DNA of 20,241 nucleotides from a virus: positions 1-20,241 of the IMG/VR virus record IMGVR_UViG_3300048573_000007; one strand, given 5' to 3'. The notes under the pieces were generated by a model that ran no database searches, had not been told where the DNA came from, and was given only the letters and a program-made list of their open reading frames with translations. Of the stretch, positions 1 to 6,258 are shown piece after piece. The position numbers and the translations under genes are program-made. Numbering within the stretch: position 1 is the first letter of the stretch; the number at the start of each line of letters is the position of its first letter.

Positions 1-942
1 CAAAGCAGTAGTATGAAAGACAAACAAGCTCTTAAAGAAGCTGCTGAACTCATCAAAGAGTATCTGATGCTTAACAAACGTATCAGTCAGATTGAGTCAT
101 GGTTAGAGGCTGTGGGTAAGGATGGTAGAGTTCACGGTAAAGTAATTACTAATGGAGCGGTAACGGGCAGAGCTACCCATTCATCGCCAAACCTTGCACA
201 GATACCTAACACCTCATCTGTGTACGGTGCTGAGTGCCGACAGTGTTGGACAGTAGAGGAAGGGAATGTGCAGGTTGGTGTCGACTTATCTGGTGTAGAG
301 TTGAGGTGTTTGTCTCACTATATGCAAGATACTGAATGGCAGCGTGAATTGTTGGAAGGCGATGTACACTGGAAGAACACACAAGCTTTCGGCTTAGTTC
401 CTATGGGTACGTTGAAGGAAGACACAAAGGAGCATAAAGATGCCCGTAACTTGAGCAAGACACTGACCTATAGTGTGCTGTATGGAGCAGGAGCAGCTAA
501 GGTCGGCTCTACTGTTGGAGGATCAGCGAAGCAGGGAGCTAAACTAATTGACAATTTTTTGAATAACACACCTTCTTTAAAGAAGTTGAAGGCAAAGGTT
601 GATAAGTTAGCGGCTAAGGGCTTTGTTCCAGCTATTGATGGAAGGAAAATATGGGTACGATCTGAACATGCTGCCTTGAATAGTCTGCTACAATCAGCAG
701 GGGCTATCATTGCAAAGCAGTGGATCGTTTGTTTTACTGATGAGCTGAAGTCAAAGAAAATACCTTATAAGCTACTCGCATGGGTGCATGATGAGGTACA
801 ATTAGAGACTCCAGCAGAATATGGAGAAATTGTGGGTAAGATTGTTGCTGAAGCAGCTACGACAGCAGGGGATATGCTAAATTTCCGTTGTCCTATCGCT
901 GCTGAATATCGTGTGGGTAAGAATTGGTATGACTGCCACTAA
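1..942 (+). CDS. DNA polymerase family A (T7 gp5-like), C-terminal part
   Basis: Replicative DNA polymerase; the palm and fingers of a T7 gp5-type enzyme are visible. The frame is open to the window edge, so the true start and any exonuclease domain lie upstream; the first ATG in view (13) is probably internal. Numbering from that Met: motif A is VGVDLSGVELR with catalytic D91; motif B is RNLSKTLTYSVLYG with R145, K149, Y153; motif C is HDEVQ with D260. The preceding GAVTGRATHSSPNLAQIP segment is also family-typical. The protein ends in NWYDCH, matching the conserved terminal His of T7 gp5. Y153 is at the position of E. coli Pol I F762 and T7 Y526. It should act with the ssb, exonuclease and endonuclease genes just downstream. 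Family certain; only the length is unknown. Confidence 0.95.
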   Translation, partial: QSSSMKDKQALKEAAELIKEYLMLNKRISQIESWLEAVGKDGRVHGKVITNGAVTGRATHSSPNLAQIPNTSSVYGAECRQCWTVEEGNVQVGVDLSGVELRCLSHYMQDTEWQRELLEGDVHWKNTQAFGLVPMGTLKEDTKEHKDARNLSKTLTYSVLYGAGAAKVGSTVGGSAKQGAKLIDNFLNNTPSLKKLKAKVDKLAAKGFVPAIDGRKIWVRSEHAALNSLLQSAGAIIAKQWIVCFTDELKSKKIPYKLLAWVHDEVQLETPAEYGEIVGKIVAEAATTAGDMLNFRCPIAAEYRVGKNWYDCH

Positions 943-1030
943 ATATCCTCAGGGCTTGTTCAAAGACAACCCAGAACTGATGCATAAAGCAGCAGACTAT
1001 ATCGAAGAAAATAATTGTAACAGTTCTTGA
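929..1030 (+). CDS. possible small ORF, 33 aa
   Basis: A short reading frame beginning MTATKYPQGLFKDNPELMHK overlaps the polymerase end by 14 nt, the overlap style used throughout this arm. Composition is protein-like and helical (AADYIEENN). There is no clear Shine-Dalgarno site, and its TGA stop lies inside the -35 box of the downstream promoter, so translation would have to be coupled to the polymerase. I recognise no family. It may be a chance frame. Confidence 0.3.
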   Translation: MTATKYPQGLFKDNPELMHKAADYIEENNCNSS

Positions 1031-1054
1031 CTTCATGTCAGAAGCTGCTATAAT
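1027..1054 (+). promoter_or_regulatory. sigma70-type promoter for tRNA-Leu and ssb
   Basis: The -35 box TTGACT (1027-1032; one mismatch) and a perfect -10 TATAAT (1049-1054) are separated by 16 bp. TG at 1046-1047 gives an extended -10 (TGC-TATAAT). The predicted start near 1060-1063 leaves only a few bases before the tRNA at 1066. It is the best host-type promoter I can see in the window, and would let host RNA polymerase transcribe the tRNA and the operon behind it. Confidence 0.75.
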
Positions 1055-1065
1055 ATAGGTAAGAC

Positions 1066-1150
1066 GCGAGTGTGGTGGAACTGGTATACACAGCAGACTT
1101 AAAATCTGCCGCCGAAAGGCTTGCGGGTTCAAATCCCGCCACTCGTACCA
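1066..1150 (+). tRNA. tRNA-Leu (anticodon UAA)
   Basis: Complete class II tRNA of 85 nt including an encoded CCA (1148-1150). The acceptor stem GCGAGTG pairs with CACTCGT, the outermost pair being G-U. The anticodon stem GCAGA/TCTGC carries loop CTTAAAA with anticodon TAA at 1100-1102. A long variable arm (GCC-GAAA-GGC) is typical of Leu, and the T arm is GCGGG-TTCAAAT-CCCGC. It reads UUA (and UUG by wobble), codons that occur often in the neighbouring phage genes. It lies directly behind a strong promoter and ahead of ssb. There is no intron or truncation. Confidence 0.97.
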
Positions 1151-1182
1151 ACAATGACAGCACGGAAAGACGGCATCAACAT

Positions 1183-1200
1183 TTTAAATAGGAATTTAAA
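1183..1200 (+). promoter_or_regulatory. AT-rich hairpin presenting the ssb ribosome binding site
   Basis: TTTAAAT (1183-1189) and ATTTAAA (1194-1200) form a 7-bp stem whose 4-nt loop is AGGA, the Shine-Dalgarno element of ssb (ATG at 1203). The arms are exact complements, but the stem is all A-T and weak. It could be a translational operator, for example for SSB autoregulation as known for T4 gp32, or a chance product of AT-rich leader sequence. Confidence 0.35.
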
Positions 1201-1202
1201 TC

Positions 1203-1616
1203 ATGGATAACAAACCAGTCAAAGTCTCCGGTCAACTCTTTTGGGCTAACTGGATGAAGGAACATAACACCAAGTTCAATGAAGACAACACCAAGTACGA
1301 ATGTACACTCGGTATGCTCTCTGACAAGGCTTGTGAGGCTCTTAAGGGCTTGGGTATTGTGATCAAGAACAAAGACACGATGGGTAACTACATTGTTGGT
1401 AAGTCCAAGTTCGTGTTTGAGCCTGTGGACACTGAGGGTAATCCTGTTGATATCAGCAAGATCGGTAACGGCACTAAGGTAACTGCTTTGGTTGGTAGCT
1501 ATCGTCACAAGATGAGTGCCAAGTACGGTGCTGCTCCCTCGATCAGTAAGTTGATCGTTACTGACTTGGTTGTCTACGGCGAAGACGTTGACGGCGACGA
1601 TGACGACATCCTCTAA
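1203..1616 (+). CDS. single-stranded DNA-binding protein (T7 gp2.5-like)
   Basis: A 137-aa protein that would coat ssDNA during replication and recombination. The N-terminal two-thirds (VKVSGQLFWANWMKEHN onward) is compatible with the OB-fold SSBs of T7-like phages. The C-terminus is strongly acidic (EDVDGDDDDIL, 127-137) and ends in a hydrophobic residue, the hallmark tail by which SSBs contact polymerase, helicase and nucleases. AGGA lies 9 nt before the ATG, inside a small hairpin. It is the first protein gene after the promoter and tRNA. The acidic-tail codons overlap the start of the next gene. At 137 aa it is shorter than T7 gp2.5 (232 aa). Function rests on tail and context rather than clear fold motifs. 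Confidence 0.8.
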   Translation: MDNKPVKVSGQLFWANWMKEHNTKFNEDNTKYECTLGMLSDKACEALKGLGIVIKNKDTMGNYIVGKSKFVFEPVDTEGNPVDISKIGNGTKVTALVGSYRHKMSAKYGAAPSISKLIVTDLVVYGEDVDGDDDDIL

Positions 1617-2460
1617 GGAGAAACTTCAGATATCTTTTAGCGGTGGGCGCACAAGTGCTTACATGACAAAACTTATCTTAGATAACTGGAAAGATAAGTA
1701 CGATTTCATTGTTACTTTTGCTAACACCGGTAAAGAGCATCCTAAAACATTAGAATTTATTCATAACTGTGATACAATCTTTGGTTTTAATACAGTATGG
1801 CTAGAGGCTAATGTTTTTATGGATGAGCGCAAGGGAACAGGCTTTAAAATAGTATCTTATGAGACAGCTAGTAGGAACGGAAAACCGTTTGAACAAGTTA
1901 TTCGAAAGTACGGTATTTCTAATCCTAGTTACCTGCACTGCACAAGAGAACTTAAATTAGCACCTATGCGGTCTTATCTTGCAAGCTTAGGAATTAACCA
2001 TAAAGAAATTCCTACTGCTATCGGGATACGTGCAGATGAGAAGAGGCGAATCAGTAAAACAGCAGGAGTAGATAATATTATTTATCCTCTAATTACTGAA
2101 TGGCCTTCTGACAAACAAGATGTTCTTGATTTTTGGGAAGATCAGTTGTTTGATTTAGGTTTAGATGAATGGGATGGAAACTGTGTCGGCTGCTTTAAGA
2201 AGTCATTTAAGAAGATTTTTAAACAACTTGACACAGATTCCACTTCTCTGGATTGGCATAATAAGATGGAACAGAAATACGGTTCCGTAAAATGCCCTAT
2301 AGAAAATACTAAACGTGTTTTTTTTAGAGGAAATACATCAGCAGAAGGAGTGATTGAAATGTGGAAACAAGACAGAGAAAACACCCCGACACAGTTAAGT
2401 CTTGATTTATATGAAAACGGAGGATGCTCAGAGTCCTGTGAGGTGTATGAGTCAGCCTAA
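1600..2460 (+). CDS. PAPS reductase-family PP-loop protein
   Basis: A 286-aa member of the phosphoadenosine phosphosulfate reductase/ATP-pyrophosphatase superfamily (adenylate-binding alpha-hydrolase fold). The PP-loop is SFSGGRTSAYM (residues 12-22). Other landmarks are HCTRELKLAPM (113-123), typical of phage members, NCVGC (194-198) and a C-terminal CSESC (276-280). C114, C195, C198, C232, C276 and C280 could include Fe-S ligands, as in DndC-type relatives; that is inference. ATG1600 overlaps ssb by 17 nt but has no Shine-Dalgarno. An in-frame TTG lies at 1570, and a perfect AAGGAG (1615-1620) precedes only an ATA codon at 1630. Candidate roles are sulfur transfer to DNA or tRNA, or an adenylation reaction; true PAPS reduction is not shown. 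No dnd partners are visible here. Confidence 0.8.
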   Translation: MTTSSKEKLQISFSGGRTSAYMTKLILDNWKDKYDFIVTFANTGKEHPKTLEFIHNCDTIFGFNTVWLEANVFMDERKGTGFKIVSYETASRNGKPFEQVIRKYGISNPSYLHCTRELKLAPMRSYLASLGINHKEIPTAIGIRADEKRRISKTAGVDNIIYPLITEWPSDKQDVLDFWEDQLFDLGLDEWDGNCVGCFKKSFKKIFKQLDTDSTSLDWHNKMEQKYGSVKCPIENTKRVFFRGNTSAEGVIEMWKQDRENTPTQLSLDLYENGGCSESCEVYESA

Positions 2461-3154
2461 GATTGCACTGATTGATGCTGACTTTTTAGTCTACCGTATA
2501 GGGTTTACTACAGAAGATGCACCTATTGGAGTGGCTAAGGCCAGGTTAACGGAATGGTTAGAAGACTTTATCTATATCAATCTCAAAGCTGATCATTACA
2601 AGGCTTGGATTACTGGAAGAGGAAACTACCGTTATGACATTGCCAAGACAGTCCCTTATAAAGGCAACCGTAAAGATGTATTGAGGCCTAAGCACTACGA
2701 AGCCCTGCGGGAGCATCTAGTCAAGCGTCACGATGCTATCGTTACAGTTGGTGAGGAAGCTGATGATGCCGTAGCCATTGACTCCAATAAGCTCTTGGAT
2801 GAGTGCTGGATTGTTCATGTGGATAAGGATCTTGATCAGCTTCAGGGATGGCATTACAATCCTGTTCGAGATGAAAGATACTATGTCGATGATTTTAACT
2901 CCTTTAAGTCTTTTGTTTCGCAGTTACTTACGGGGGATAGGATTGACAACATCCCGTGCTTGGCAGGAATTGGCCCTAAAAAGGCTGAAAAAGCGCTTAA
3001 AGATGCAAAGACGAAAGAAGAATTACTCCAAGCAGCGTGGGGAAAGTATCAAGAACTTGGACATACGTTGGAGTATTTTACAGAACAAGGTCAACTACTT
3101 TGGTTGAGACGTTATGAAGGAGAACTATGGCAACCGCCAAACAAGTTGCAATGA
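2447..3154 (+). CDS. 5'-3' exonuclease (T7 gp6 / FEN-like)
   Basis: Metal-dependent 5' nuclease that removes RNA primers and degrades duplex 5' ends, feeding nucleotides to phage synthesis. Of 235 residues, conserved acids are D10 (IALIDADFLVYR), E103/E104 and D106/D107 (GEEADDAV), D126/D128 (VDKDLDQL) and D164/D167 (GDRIDNIP), followed by a helix-three-turn-helix, GIGPKKAEKAL (174-184). I chose ATG2447 because homology begins right after it; this gives a 14-nt overlap with the PP-loop gene. Its nearest GAGG is only 3 nt away, so an upstream start (GTG2438, ATG2411 or TTG2402, adding 3-15 residues) is possible. The 3' end overlaps endonuclease I by 28 nt. Confidence 0.9.
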   Translation: MSQPKIALIDADFLVYRIGFTTEDAPIGVAKARLTEWLEDFIYINLKADHYKAWITGRGNYRYDIAKTVPYKGNRKDVLRPKHYEALREHLVKRHDAIVTVGEEADDAVAIDSNKLLDECWIVHVDKDLDQLQGWHYNPVRDERYYVDDFNSFKSFVSQLLTGDRIDNIPCLAGIGPKKAEKALKDAKTKEELLQAAWGKYQELGHTLEYFTEQGQLLWLRRYEGELWQPPNKLQ

Positions 3155-3522
3155 AGTATGGGTTTCGTAGCGGATTGGAAGAGCGTATTGCGGAGCAGTT
3201 AGATAAGTTAGGTGTTGAGTACACATACGAGAAGGTTAAGCTGAAATACATCAAACCTGCTTCCTCTCATGTGTACACTCCCGACTTTCAGCTCCCTAAC
3301 GGGATCATTGTGGAGACTAAAGGGCGCTTCTTAGCACCTGATCGTCAGAAGCATTTGTTGGTTAAGAAACATAATCCTGAGCTTGATATTCGATTTGTCT
3401 TTAGTAACTCTAATGCTCGTATTAGTAAGACATCAAAGACAACCTATGCCATGTGGTGTCGCAAGAACGGCTACAAGTTCGCTGATAAAACTATCCCTGA
3501 GGAGTGGATCAATGAATGTTGA
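3127..3522 (+). CDS. endonuclease I, Holliday-junction resolvase (T7 gp3-like)
   Basis: A 131-aa junction-resolving enzyme that cleaves branched DNA and, in T7, also helps degrade host DNA. The T7 catalytic set is intact: the acid in RSGLEER (E18/E19), D53 in YTPDFQLP, and E63/K65 in VETKGRF, corresponding to T7 E20, D55, E65 and K67. AAGGAG (3117-3122) sits 4 nt before ATG3127. The gene begins inside the exonuclease gene by 28 nt, so the two nucleases are probably made together. The short C-terminal part after the active site (MWCRKNGYKFADK) is typical of the family, which acts as a domain-swapped dimer. Confident assignment. Confidence 0.95.
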   Translation: MATAKQVAMKYGFRSGLEERIAEQLDKLGVEYTYEKVKLKYIKPASSHVYTPDFQLPNGIIVETKGRFLAPDRQKHLLVKKHNPELDIRFVFSNSNARISKTSKTTYAMWCRKNGYKFADKTIPEEWINEC

Positions 3523-3676
3523 ACTTATCAAAGAGAATGAAGACGGTAGCGCAAGCTATACCTTTGACATGACTCGTGAGGAAACAGAGGCACTACTTCG
3601 CTTCGGTATCCTTGAAGCGTTGAAGGCAGCTATTCGTGAAGGTGATAAATTGAAAGTAGAAGGTGAAGATGTCTAA
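3512..3676 (+). CDS. small conserved-type phage protein, 54 aa
   Basis: The 54-residue product starts MNVELIKENEDGSASYTF and continues with a helical stretch, TREETEALLRFGILEALKAA (21-40), then a charged tail. GAGGAG (about 3498-3503) lies 8 nt before the ATG. It overlaps endonuclease I by 11 nt and thyX by 8 nt. A beta-hairpin followed by an amphipathic helix, with no cysteines and no membrane segment, suggests a small soluble, possibly dimeric, accessory protein. I have no function for it. Confidence 0.75.
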   Translation: MNVELIKENEDGSASYTFDMTREETEALLRFGILEALKAAIREGDKLKVEGEDV

Positions 3677-4334
3677 AGTATCATTGGTTTGTTATTCTGT
3701 CCCTTCACCAGGACTTATCGAGAAAGGTATCAAAGATGCTCAAGACCTTCTTGCCTACATGGCTCGTGTCTCTAATCCAGACAACCAATACGCCACACAG
3801 TCAGGCCCGAAGCTACTGAAGTATCTGATCAACAACAAGCACTGGAGTCCTCTGGAGATGGTACACTTGTCCTTGGAGATTGAGACTACTCGTGATATTG
3901 CTCGTCAGATTCTTCGTCATCGTAGCTTCAGTTTCCAAGAGTTCTCTCAACGGTACGCTGTAGCTCAGGACTTTGAGTTGTCTGAAGCACGTATGCAGGA
4001 CAGTAAGAACCGACAGAACAGTCTGGTAACAGATGACTATGAGATTCAGAACTGGTGGAACGCTGCTCAGTTGCGAGTACAGACAGATGCTGAGTTTGTG
4101 TATCAAGCAGCTCTGAACAAAGGCATTGCTAAAGAGCAAGCCCGTAAGCTACTGCCTGAAGGTTTGACTATGAGTCGTATGTACATGGCAGGTAATCTGC
4201 GTAGCTGGCTTCACTATGTGGATATTCGCTGTGACGCGGCTACGCAGAAGGAACATCGTGAGGTTGCTGAACAGGTAAAACTGATCGTCTGTGAGCAGTT
4301 TCCTGCAATTAAGGAGTTATTTAATGTTGATTGA
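3669..4334 (+). CDS. thyX: flavin-dependent thymidylate synthase ThyX
   Basis: Makes dTMP from dUMP with methylene-tetrahydrofolate, FAD and NADPH, without needing dihydrofolate reductase afterwards. The 221-aa protein carries the diagnostic RHRX7S motif as RHRSFSFQEFSQR (R83 to R95, S93). HWSPLEMVHLSLEIETTRDIARQ before it and LPEGLTMSRMYMAGNLRSWLHYVDIR near the C-terminus are also characteristic (described here in pieces: HWSPLEMV, LPEGL, GNLRSW). Length is normal for the family. ATG3669 is preferred over an in-frame GTG at 3663 because AAGGTGA precedes it. It forms a dNTP-supply set with MazG, ribonucleotide reductase and glutaredoxin downstream, and overlaps neither mazG coding nor its ATG fully (11-nt overlap). 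Confidence 0.97.
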   Translation: MSKVSLVCYSVPSPGLIEKGIKDAQDLLAYMARVSNPDNQYATQSGPKLLKYLINNKHWSPLEMVHLSLEIETTRDIARQILRHRSFSFQEFSQRYAVAQDFELSEARMQDSKNRQNSLVTDDYEIQNWWNAAQLRVQTDAEFVYQAALNKGIAKEQARKLLPEGLTMSRMYMAGNLRSWLHYVDIRCDAATQKEHREVAEQVKLIVCEQFPAIKELFNVD

Positions 4335-4632
4335 AGAGTATCAAGAACTAGCGTTTAAGACTGCGCTAGAGACTGCTAAGAATCCTGCTTACATGGTGGC
4401 TAATTTGACCTCTGAAGCTGGTGAAGTTGCGGGTAAGTATGCCAAGTGGATTCGAGATGGTATCTTGGATGAAGAGGGTATGCAAAAGGAAGTAGGTGAT
4501 GTGCTTTGGCAGATTGCTGGGTTGTCCACAGTGATGGGCTGGAGCTTGGCAGACTTAGCTAGCAAGAACTTGCAGAAGCTGGCTGACCGCCAGTCACGAC
4601 TTACAATTTCAGGATCAGGAGATGAGCGATGA
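4324..4632 (+). CDS. MazG-like nucleotide pyrophosphohydrolase
   Basis: All-alpha NTP pyrophosphatase that hydrolyses (d)NTPs to monophosphates or possibly alarmones, 102 aa. The metal-binding pattern is present: E31xxE34 (SEAGEVAGKYAKW) and E57xxD60 (KEVGDVLWQI), the core of the MazG/dUTPase-like family. AAGGAG (4311-4316) is 7 nt before ATG4324; the start lies 11 nt inside thyX. One MazG domain only, as in phage copies, versus two in E. coli MazG. In phages it has been proposed to clear non-canonical nucleotides or modulate (p)ppGpp; the sequence does not decide. Its neighbour thyX suggests a role in pool sanitation, such as dUTP or dCTP turnover. Confidence 0.9.
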   Translation: MLIEEYQELAFKTALETAKNPAYMVANLTSEAGEVAGKYAKWIRDGILDEEGMQKEVGDVLWQIAGLSTVMGWSLADLASKNLQKLADRQSRLTISGSGDER

Positions 4633-4898
4633 TTGACCACGAAGACATTATGCAGACATACGGCTTTACCTACACCGAGTGTAACGGTAAAGTTTACAAG
4701 AAAGAAATTAGTACTCCTGGAGCTTCTTGGCACGAGTGCATGGATGACTATGTGAAGTTCTTGGAGTCCGTCTTTGGCTATCCTATCCAGCCTAAAGTTC
4801 GACTGGAAGAGCCTGTGTATTTGGCTGCTATGTACGAGCACTATCCTGACTACCTCGATCCTTGGACTGGTGAGTACTTTACTAAGGATGAAGACTGA
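4629..4898 (+). CDS. hypothetical protein, 89 aa
   Basis: Unrecognised soluble protein, 89 residues, acidic and rich in Tyr, Asp and Glu, particularly towards the C-terminus (MYEHYPDYLDPWTGEYF). AGGAG (4617-4621) is 7 nt before ATG4629; it shares ATGA with the mazG stop and its own TGA overlaps the next ATG (TGATG). This tight coupling argues that it is a real gene. No transmembrane segment, zinc motif or catalytic signature is evident. Two cysteines (C18 and C37) are unpaired by any obvious motif. Confidence 0.8.
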   Translation: MIDHEDIMQTYGFTYTECNGKVYKKEISTPGASWHECMDDYVKFLESVFGYPIQPKVRLEEPVYLAAMYEHYPDYLDPWTGEYFTKDED

Positions 4899-5683
4899 TG
4901 GATAAACCACTGCGGATTCTCTGTATTCCTGATACGCAGTGTAAGCCAGATACGCCTACCGAGCACCTTGAATGGGCAGGTAAGGCTATCTGTGATTACC
5001 GTCCTGACGTTGTTGTTCACCTAGGAGACCATTGGGATTTTCCTAGTTTGAGCAGCCACGATAAAGCCGGTAGCAAATACTTTGAAGGTAAGCGCTATCT
5101 TGCTGACGTTGAAGCAGGCAACAAAGGAATGAATGTATTGCTAGCTCCTTTGAAGACTCTTCAGAAAACTCAGAAGACTGCCAAACATAAGGTGTATAAG
5201 CCTCGTTTGGTCTTCTTAAAAGGAAACCATTGTAATCGGCTTACGCGGGCAGTGCAAAACAACCCGATGCTGGAAGGATTAATGACATATGATCATCTTA
5301 ATCTCAAAGATTGGGAAGTCCATGATTTCCTCCATCCTGTATTTATCAATGGTGTTGGTTTTAATCACTATTGGCCTACAGGAGCGATGGGACGACCAGC
5401 GGGTACTGCTAGTGCTCTTGTCAACAAGCTTCATATGTCTGTCGTGGCAGGCCATCAACAAGGAAAACAGATCGCCTATGGCAAGCGTGCTGACGGGAAG
5501 CCTATCTGTGGTATTATCGCCGGTAGCTACTATTTACATGATGAGTCGTATATGGACAAACTGAGTAATCGTCATTGGCGTGGCTTGGTTGTCTTAAATG
5601 ATGTTAAAGATGGTAGCTTTGATGAAATGCTGCTCTCTATCGAGTACCTGGAAAGGAAGTACAATGACAGCAAACAAATGTAA
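4898..5683 (+). CDS. calcineurin-like metallophosphoesterase
   Basis: A 261-aa binuclear metal phosphoesterase; phage relatives are often annotated as phosphatase or DNA-repair exonuclease, and the true substrate is unknown. Motifs in order are IPDTQ (D12, with Gln14 where Asp-x-His is usual), HLGDHWD (D44, D47), FLKGNH (N110, H111), GFNHYWP (H157) and AGHQQ (H186, where GHxH is usual). The fold is thus complete but two commonly histidine positions are Gln. The start shares TGATG with the preceding stop, and AAGGA lies about 9 nt upstream. It overlaps the next gene by 20 nt. The family is secure; the substrate is not. Confidence 0.9.
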   Translation: MDKPLRILCIPDTQCKPDTPTEHLEWAGKAICDYRPDVVVHLGDHWDFPSLSSHDKAGSKYFEGKRYLADVEAGNKGMNVLLAPLKTLQKTQKTAKHKVYKPRLVFLKGNHCNRLTRAVQNNPMLEGLMTYDHLNLKDWEVHDFLHPVFINGVGFNHYWPTGAMGRPAGTASALVNKLHMSVVAGHQQGKQIAYGKRADGKPICGIIAGSYYLHDESYMDKLSNRHWRGLVVLNDVKDGSFDEMLLSIEYLERKYNDSKQM

Positions 5684-6119
5684 CACTTGCTTTTATGCAC
5701 GAATGGACAAAGAACTTGAAGCTCCTTGTGCAGGCTGCACAGGGTATTCAAACTATGTCAGCGATCAGTTGTATGCTTCTGAGCATACTTATAAGCCTCT
5801 TAAGGAATCTATTGATGAATGGTTTAAGCGAGGCAATGGAGTCTCCAAAGAAGACTTCTGGATCAAGGCTGAGTATGATACAGTGAGTAAACCTAAGCAC
5901 TATATGTTGTTTGAGGAGGAAGGTATTGAAGTTCGGGATGTTATTGAGAAGCTGGTAAAGAAACTGGATCATCATGGCTACAGCGGGATGTTCATTGCTG
6001 ATTATGTGCAGATGATGCAGTACCTCATGCGCTTTATGGAAAAGAATGGTAAAGAAGACCTAGAAAAAAGTCTCTGGTACTTGCCTAAACTAATTGAAGC
6101 TTATGAATCTGACCTTTGA
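5664..6119 (+). CDS. DUF3310-type protein with N-terminal Cys4 motif
   Basis: A 151-aa protein. Residues 76-148 resemble DUF3310, the domain seen in phage nucleotide-kinase-like proteins related to T7 gp1.7: KPKHYM, GIEVRDVIEKLV (87-98), YVQMMQYLMRFMEKNGKEDL (114-133) and a final YLPKLIE helix. Ahead of it lies a likely zinc-binding knuckle, CNTC (C6, C9) and CAGC (C22, C25), joined by a linker. AAGGAAG (about 5655-5661) precedes ATG5664, and the gene overlaps the phosphoesterase by 20 nt. DUF3310 recognition is from pattern memory; kinase activity is not demonstrated here. It probably works in nucleotide metabolism like its neighbours. Confidence 0.75.
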   Translation: MTANKCNTCFYARMDKELEAPCAGCTGYSNYVSDQLYASEHTYKPLKESIDEWFKRGNGVSKEDFWIKAEYDTVSKPKHYMLFEEEGIEVRDVIEKLVKKLDHHGYSGMFIADYVQMMQYLMRFMEKNGKEDLEKSLWYLPKLIEAYESDL

Positions 6120-6258
6120 AGAACTTAAAGAGAAGCTTCAACGTGTTGACGAAGTAACACTGCTGGAACTGTTAGAGATTCGCAGTGATGACATCGTAGA
6201 GCGCTTTGAAGACTACATTGAAGAACAACAAGATAAACTTATGCGGGAGATCGAATGA
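6103..6258 (+). CDS. small acidic helical protein, 51 aa
   Basis: The 51-residue product MNLTFEELKEKLQRVDEVTL continues LLELLEIRSDDIVERFEDYI and ends in a charged helix. It matches by eye a small protein repeatedly found in T4-like and podovirus genomes, of unknown function. It overlaps the DUF3310 gene by 17 nt and shares ATGA with nrdB. Shine-Dalgarno is weak, so translation may be coupled. The leucine-rich N-terminal half, followed by an Asp/Glu-rich helix, suggests a protein-protein interaction module. It is too short for the usual ORF cut-off, but context is convincing. Confidence 0.8.
   Translation: MNLTFEELKEKLQRVDEVTLLELLEIRSDDIVERFEDYIEEQQDKLMREIE

Noticed and set aside
1154-1210. 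18-codon frame (ATG1154) between the tRNA and ssb
   Set aside because: No ribosome binding site and it overlaps the ssb start; more likely part of the leader.
1600-2460. Complete dnd phosphorothioation operon
   Set aside because: Only one PP-loop protein is present; no dndA, dndB, dndD or dndE-like partner in the window.
4389-4910. 173-aa open frame on the - strand opposite mazG and the next gene
   Set aside because: It is antisense to two well-supported genes, has unlikely composition and no Shine-Dalgarno; a shadow frame.
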